This document shows positions 61,049 to 64,000 of a stretch of DNA of 64,000 nucleotides, in pieces (positions within the stretch are counted from its first letter, which is position 1; each line of letters opens with the position of its first letter). Both the position numbers and the translations under genes were made by a program. The stretch spans positions 62,001-126,000 of the forward strand of contig NZ_FQXE01000001.1 in NCBI RefSeq assembly GCF_900129885.1, read 5' to 3'. The notes under the pieces are model-generated. The model worked only from the letters and a program-made list of their open reading frames with translations, had not been told where the DNA came from and made no database searches. The stretch is from Pollutimonas bauzanensis. GTDB taxonomy: Bacteria; Pseudomonadota; Gammaproteobacteria; Burkholderiales; Burkholderiaceae_B.

Positions 61049-61933
61049 TTAAATATTCGTATGCAAGACACTGTCCACTCCATGCTGCTCGAGCACGTCC
61101 TTGAACAGCTTGAGCTTCTTGATGGTGCCCGGGCCCAGGTTCTGGGCGACGCGCACCGCCAGTATTTCGATGACCAGCAGGTGCGCCAGATAGGCTTCGG
61201 TGCTGACGCGCATGATCGCGTCCTGCGGCACCGACACGGCAATGGTCAAATGGGCCTGCTCGGCCAGCGGCGTGCCGGCTTGCGTCAAAGCGACCACGGT
61301 CGCCCCGCGGCTTTTGGCCACCTGCGCGGCCTCCAGGGCGAAAGGCATGCTGCCCACGTGGGAAATGACGAAGGCGATGCCGTTTTCATCCAGGGAGCTG
61401 GCCGAGATCAATTGCTGATGAGGATCGGAGAAGGCATTCGCGTTGATGCCCAGGCGGAACAGGCGCGTCTGCAATTCCTGGGACATGAACGCGGACGTGG
61501 AGCCGACCGAATAGGAATCCACGCGCGAGGCGTGGGCGATCTTCCGCGCCACGGTATCGAGCAGTTCGATGTCCAGCTGGCGCTCCAGCGCGGCCAGCGA
61601 GGATATCGCGCTCTGCACGATCTTGGCCGCCACCTCGGGCGCGGCGTCATTGAACGAGACGCTGCGATGGAGCTGGTGATTCGACACAGCCAGGTCCTGC
61701 GCCAGGGCCAGCATGAAATCGCGGAAGCCGTCGTAGCCGAAATTGCGGCAGGCGCGGATGACCGAAGGCATGGAGACGCCCGCCTCCCGGGCGATCTGCT
61801 CTATCGTGCTGTTCACGATCGCCGCCGGGTCCTTGAGCATGGCCCGCAACACGCGCTGCTGCGCCTTGGGAACGAGCTCCAGGGATTCCTGGAGCCGGCG
61901 CAACAAGCCGGCGGATGAAGAATTCATTGCCAT
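61049..61933 (-). CDS. RpiR/MurR family regulator with SIS domain
   Basis: A product of 294 residues: N-terminal HTH_6 (ALKDPAAIVN-like AMLKDPAAIVNSTIEQIAREAGVS) and a SIS sugar-phosphate-binding domain (DSYSVGSTSAFMSQELQTRL, AFVISHVGSMPFALEAA). RpiR proteins such as HexR sense KDPG-type phosphosugars. It lies within the cluster and probably controls it. ATG 61933 matches the family start. Confidence 0.9.
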   Translation of the reverse strand: MAMNSSSAGLLRRLQESLELVPKAQQRVLRAMLKDPAAIVNSTIEQIAREAGVSMPSVIRACRNFGYDGFRDFMLALAQDLAVSNHQLHRSVSFNDAAPEVAAKIVQSAISSLAALERQLDIELLDTVARKIAHASRVDSYSVGSTSAFMSQELQTRLFRLGINANAFSDPHQQLISASSLDENGIAFVISHVGSMPFALEAAQVAKSRGATVVALTQAGTPLAEQAHLTIAVSVPQDAIMRVSTEAYLAHLLVIEILAVRVAQNLGPGTIKKLKLFKDVLEQHGVDSVLHTNI

Positions 61934-61941
61934 CGAATATC

Positions 61942-63210
61942 CTAGAAACGGGTGCTTACGGCTGAAACCACGACGCCCGTTTCGGAAATAATGGGCAGCC
62001 ATGTCCATTTGTCGAAGGTGGTGCATGGATGCGATATCCCCAGCACGACCCTGTCGCCCACTTCGGGCGGCGCGGCGCCGTCCGCAAAGCGCAAATAGGC
62101 ATGCTGGTCGTTGAGCGCGGCGATGCGCCAGCCCGCGGGAGCCGCCTGCCGCTCCAAGCTGCCTTTGGGGGCATGGTGGGTGACCACCGGCAAAGACAGA
62201 TCGTAGGACACATCGCGCTTGCCGCAAGTCAGGATGGCCAGGCCCGGCTCGGGCACGGACTGCACCATGGTCCAGACTTCCAGCGCGGGCAGCAGGCTGT
62301 CCTTCAGGCCCTGGCGCTGCTCGACATTGCGCAGCATTCTGGAATAGAAATCATGGTCCTGCGTAATATAGCAGCCCGAGCGCAGAATGCCCTCCACGGT
62401 TTTAGACAGCGCCAGCTTGAGCCCCGGCACCACCAGGTCGAACACCGCCGAGCCGCCCGCGCTGATGATGATCTGCCCGCCTTCGAAAAGCCCGCGCCTG
62501 TCGCATTCCCTGGCAATTTCCTCGACCCTGGCCATCAAGGCCCCGACCTCTTTGCTGTCGTGCTCGGTCTGGCAATGCGCCAGCCCTCCCTCGTAGCACT
62601 CCAGGCCGCCCAGGACCAGGCTGGCGCACCCATTGATGCGTTCGGCCAGCGCCAGCGCCTGGGCCGGAGTCCGGGCACCGGTCCTTTGGCCCTCTATGCC
62701 GATCTCAAGCAGGCAGTCGAAGCGCCGCGCGCTGGAGCGGCGCAGCGCCCAGGATTCAGTCAATTCCACCTGGGCGATGGAGTCGACCAGGAACCATATG
62801 CGCAACTGCGCATCCCGCGCGAGCATATGGGCCAAGGCGTCGAGGTCGGCGTCGCCCACCACCTGGTTGGCGATGATCACGCGCCTGGCGCCGGCTTCCA
62901 GCCCGGCGTTGACCTGGAAGACCGTGGCGAAGGTCAGGCCCCAGGCCCCCAGGGCCAACTGGCGGCGAAACAGCTGCGGCGACATGGTCGTCTTGCCATG
63001 CGGGGCGATGAAGATGCCACGCTCTTCGGTGAACGCCTGCATCCAGCGCAGATTATGTTCGAGTTCGGCCTGCCTGATCACCGCCATGGGATAAGGCAAA
63101 TCATCCTTGAACAGATTCCAGCCATAGCGGCCGACATCCTCGGCCGGACAAGACCCCGCGGCCAGCGGAAACCCTTTGAACCCGGCATCCAGCAAATTCT
63201 TCGATCTCAT
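61942..63210 (-). CDS. Fold-type III PLP enzyme (D-serine/D-threonine-type, D-glucosaminate dehydratase-like)
   Basis: A product of 422 residues with an alanine-racemase-like N-terminal barrel: IFIAPHGKTTMSPQLFRRQL with the PLP lysine near residue 75, then C-terminal HPCTTFDKW, the His/Cys zinc site of DSD1-type D-serine dehydratases. The family includes D-threonine aldolases and a D-glucosaminate dehydratase that makes 2-keto-3-deoxygluconate plus ammonia. The adjacent KDG-type kinase and aldolase make that last activity attractive; D-amino-acid deamination is the alternative. Confidence 0.85.
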   Translation of the reverse strand: MRSKNLLDAGFKGFPLAAGSCPAEDVGRYGWNLFKDDLPYPMAVIRQAELEHNLRWMQAFTEERGIFIAPHGKTTMSPQLFRRQLALGAWGLTFATVFQVNAGLEAGARRVIIANQVVGDADLDALAHMLARDAQLRIWFLVDSIAQVELTESWALRRSSARRFDCLLEIGIEGQRTGARTPAQALALAERINGCASLVLGGLECYEGGLAHCQTEHDSKEVGALMARVEEIARECDRRGLFEGGQIIISAGGSAVFDLVVPGLKLALSKTVEGILRSGCYITQDHDFYSRMLRNVEQRQGLKDSLLPALEVWTMVQSVPEPGLAILTCGKRDVSYDLSLPVVTHHAPKGSLERQAAPAGWRIAALNDQHAYLRFADGAAPPEVGDRVVLGISHPCTTFDKWTWLPIISETGVVVSAVSTRF

Positions 63211-63250
63211 ATTCGTTCACTTCCCCGGCTGTCTTGCGCCATTGCTTTAT

Positions 63251-64000
63251 TCAAAAATTCTTCCAGCATGCCTGCCAATGGCCTTCGCTGTGTTCGCGCA
63301 AGCCCATATCGGCGTGGGCGCAGCGCGCCTCGGCGAGCGGGCAGCGCGTCCTGAACACACAGCCCGAAGGCGGGTCGGCGGGGCTGGGCAGATCGCCTTG
63401 CAGCGGCCGCAGCGGCCGGGACACCAGAGGATCGGGAACAGGCGAAGCCGCCAGCAAGGCCTGGGTGTAGGGGTGCAATGCCTGCGCGTAGAGCTTCGCA
63501 GTGGGCGCGATTTCCACTATACGCCCCAGGTATAGCACCACTACCCGGTCGCATAGATATTCAACCACATCCAGGTCGTGCGAGATCAGCAGCATGGTCA
63601 GGCCCAGCCTGTCCTTGATATCGCCCAGCAAATTGATCACCTGGGCCTGGATCGAGACATCGAGCGCCGACAAGGGCTCGTCGGCGATGATAAACCGCGG
63701 CTCGACGGCCAGCGCCCGGGCGATCCCGATGCGCTGCCGCTGGCCGCCGGAAAACTCGTGCGCGTAGCGCTCGGCGTGCTCTTCGTTCAGGCCGACTTGG
63801 CGCAATAATTCGCGGACCCTGGCCTGGCGCGCCGCGCCGCGCGCCAGGCCGTGAGCATCGAGCGCCTCGCCCAGGATCTGGCGCACCCGCATGCGCGGAT
63901 TCAGGCTCGCATAAGGGTCCTGGAAAATCACCTGGATTTCGGAACGCAGAGGAAGGTACTGGCGCTGGCTGAGGCGGGCCAGGTCCACCGCGGCCGGCGC
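63251..64000 (-). CDS. Oligo/dipeptide ABC transporter ATP-binding protein, DppF/OppF type (cut by window end)
   Basis: The visible 249 residues lack the Walker A end but show the Q-loop IQVIFQDPYASLNPRM, the signature FSGGQRQRIGIARAL, Walker B FIIADEPLSALD, the switch histidine ISHDL, and the C-terminal oligopeptide-transporter zinc-like motif CVFRTRCPLAEARC. The 5' end lies beyond 64000. Further transporter genes presumably follow. In this cluster the importer may bring in an N-acylated amino-sugar acid or D-peptide. Confidence 0.93.
   Translation of the reverse strand, partial: APAAVDLARLSQRQYLPLRSEIQVIFQDPYASLNPRMRVRQILGEALDAHGLARGAARQARVRELLRQVGLNEEHAERYAHEFSGGQRQRIGIARALAVEPRFIIADEPLSALDVSIQAQVINLLGDIKDRLGLTMLLISHDLDVVEYLCDRVVVLYLGRIVEIAPTAKLYAQALHPYTQALLAASPVPDPLVSRPLRPLQGDLPSPADPPSGCVFRTRCPLAEARCAHADMGLREHSEGHWQACWKNF

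Noticed and set aside
1-64000. CRISPR arrays, insertion sequences, tRNA/rRNA genes or prophage
   Set aside because: No regularly spaced repeats, transposase motifs, cloverleaf-like sequences or phage genes were seen in reading both strands.

Overview
The window is high-GC DNA with dense, often overlapping genes. It looks like a chromosome segment of a betaproteobacterium of the Alcaligenaceae (Bordetella/Achromobacter type). Two things support this: three tripartite-tricarboxylate 'Bug' binding proteins (28815, 29870, 44339-45313), a family hugely expanded in that group, and the gene order leuC-leuD-leuB-asd-fimV-truA-trpF, which I know from Bordetella relatives. The assignment is inference from content; there is no rRNA or tRNA to anchor it. 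I see no insertion sequence, CRISPR array, tRNA or phage.

Region 1 (1-2640): the N-terminal part of a diaminopropionate ammonia-lyase, a divergent Lrp/AsnC regulator and an argininosuccinate-lyase-fold enzyme that carries an export signal. Region 2 (2983-15393): metal uptake. A TonB receptor, an MFS carrier and two half-size ABC exporter-type proteins resemble the yersiniabactin/pyochelin import set, with an AraC regulator, a Fur box and tandem repeats; no siderophore synthesis genes are present. Next to it lie mntR and a four-gene SitABCD/MntABCD manganese/iron importer.

Region 3 (15394-24921): accessory and partly decayed. It holds a hydrolase, two MFS carriers, ArsR-like and LysR regulators, gene remnants (CheB, NhaA, an IalB-like tail), a low-GC hemolysin III gene, a MarR-GNAT fusion and a VapBC toxin-antitoxin pair. 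Region 4 (25097-36339): a phosphoesterase coupled to a Ser/Thr kinase-Usp fusion; a ROK-controlled catabolic operon with two Bug receptors, a tautomerase, OCD-type and LDH2-type reductases and a PrpD protein; then a persulfide-type ArsR/rhodanese/YgaP-like group.

Region 5 (36496-42771) is the most striking part. A thiamin pyrophosphate (TPP) riboswitch with a visible anti-Shine-Dalgarno platform precedes a tightly packed operon of a LuxE-like acyl-activating enzyme, a LuxC-like acyl reductase, a ThiXYZ/SsuABC-type ABC importer and a short-chain dehydrogenase. Luciferase genes are absent. I propose that the operon imports an oxidised (carboxylate) thiamin-related compound and reduces it to the alcohol usable for thiamin salvage.

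Region 6 (42912-47354): a GntR/Bug/PrpD catabolic unit and an MFS efflux carrier. Region 7 (47380-57802): the conserved housekeeping block, with an orphan TRAP permease pair inserted between truA and trpF and a strong terminator between leuD and leuB. Region 8 (57921-64000): a KDPGal-type aldolase, a KDGal-type kinase, a D-aminoacylase-family deacetylase, an RpiR regulator, a fold-III PLP D-amino-acid dehydratase and an oligopeptide-type ABC ATPase. Together these fit catabolism of an oxidised N-acetylated amino sugar. The last gene is cut by the window end.
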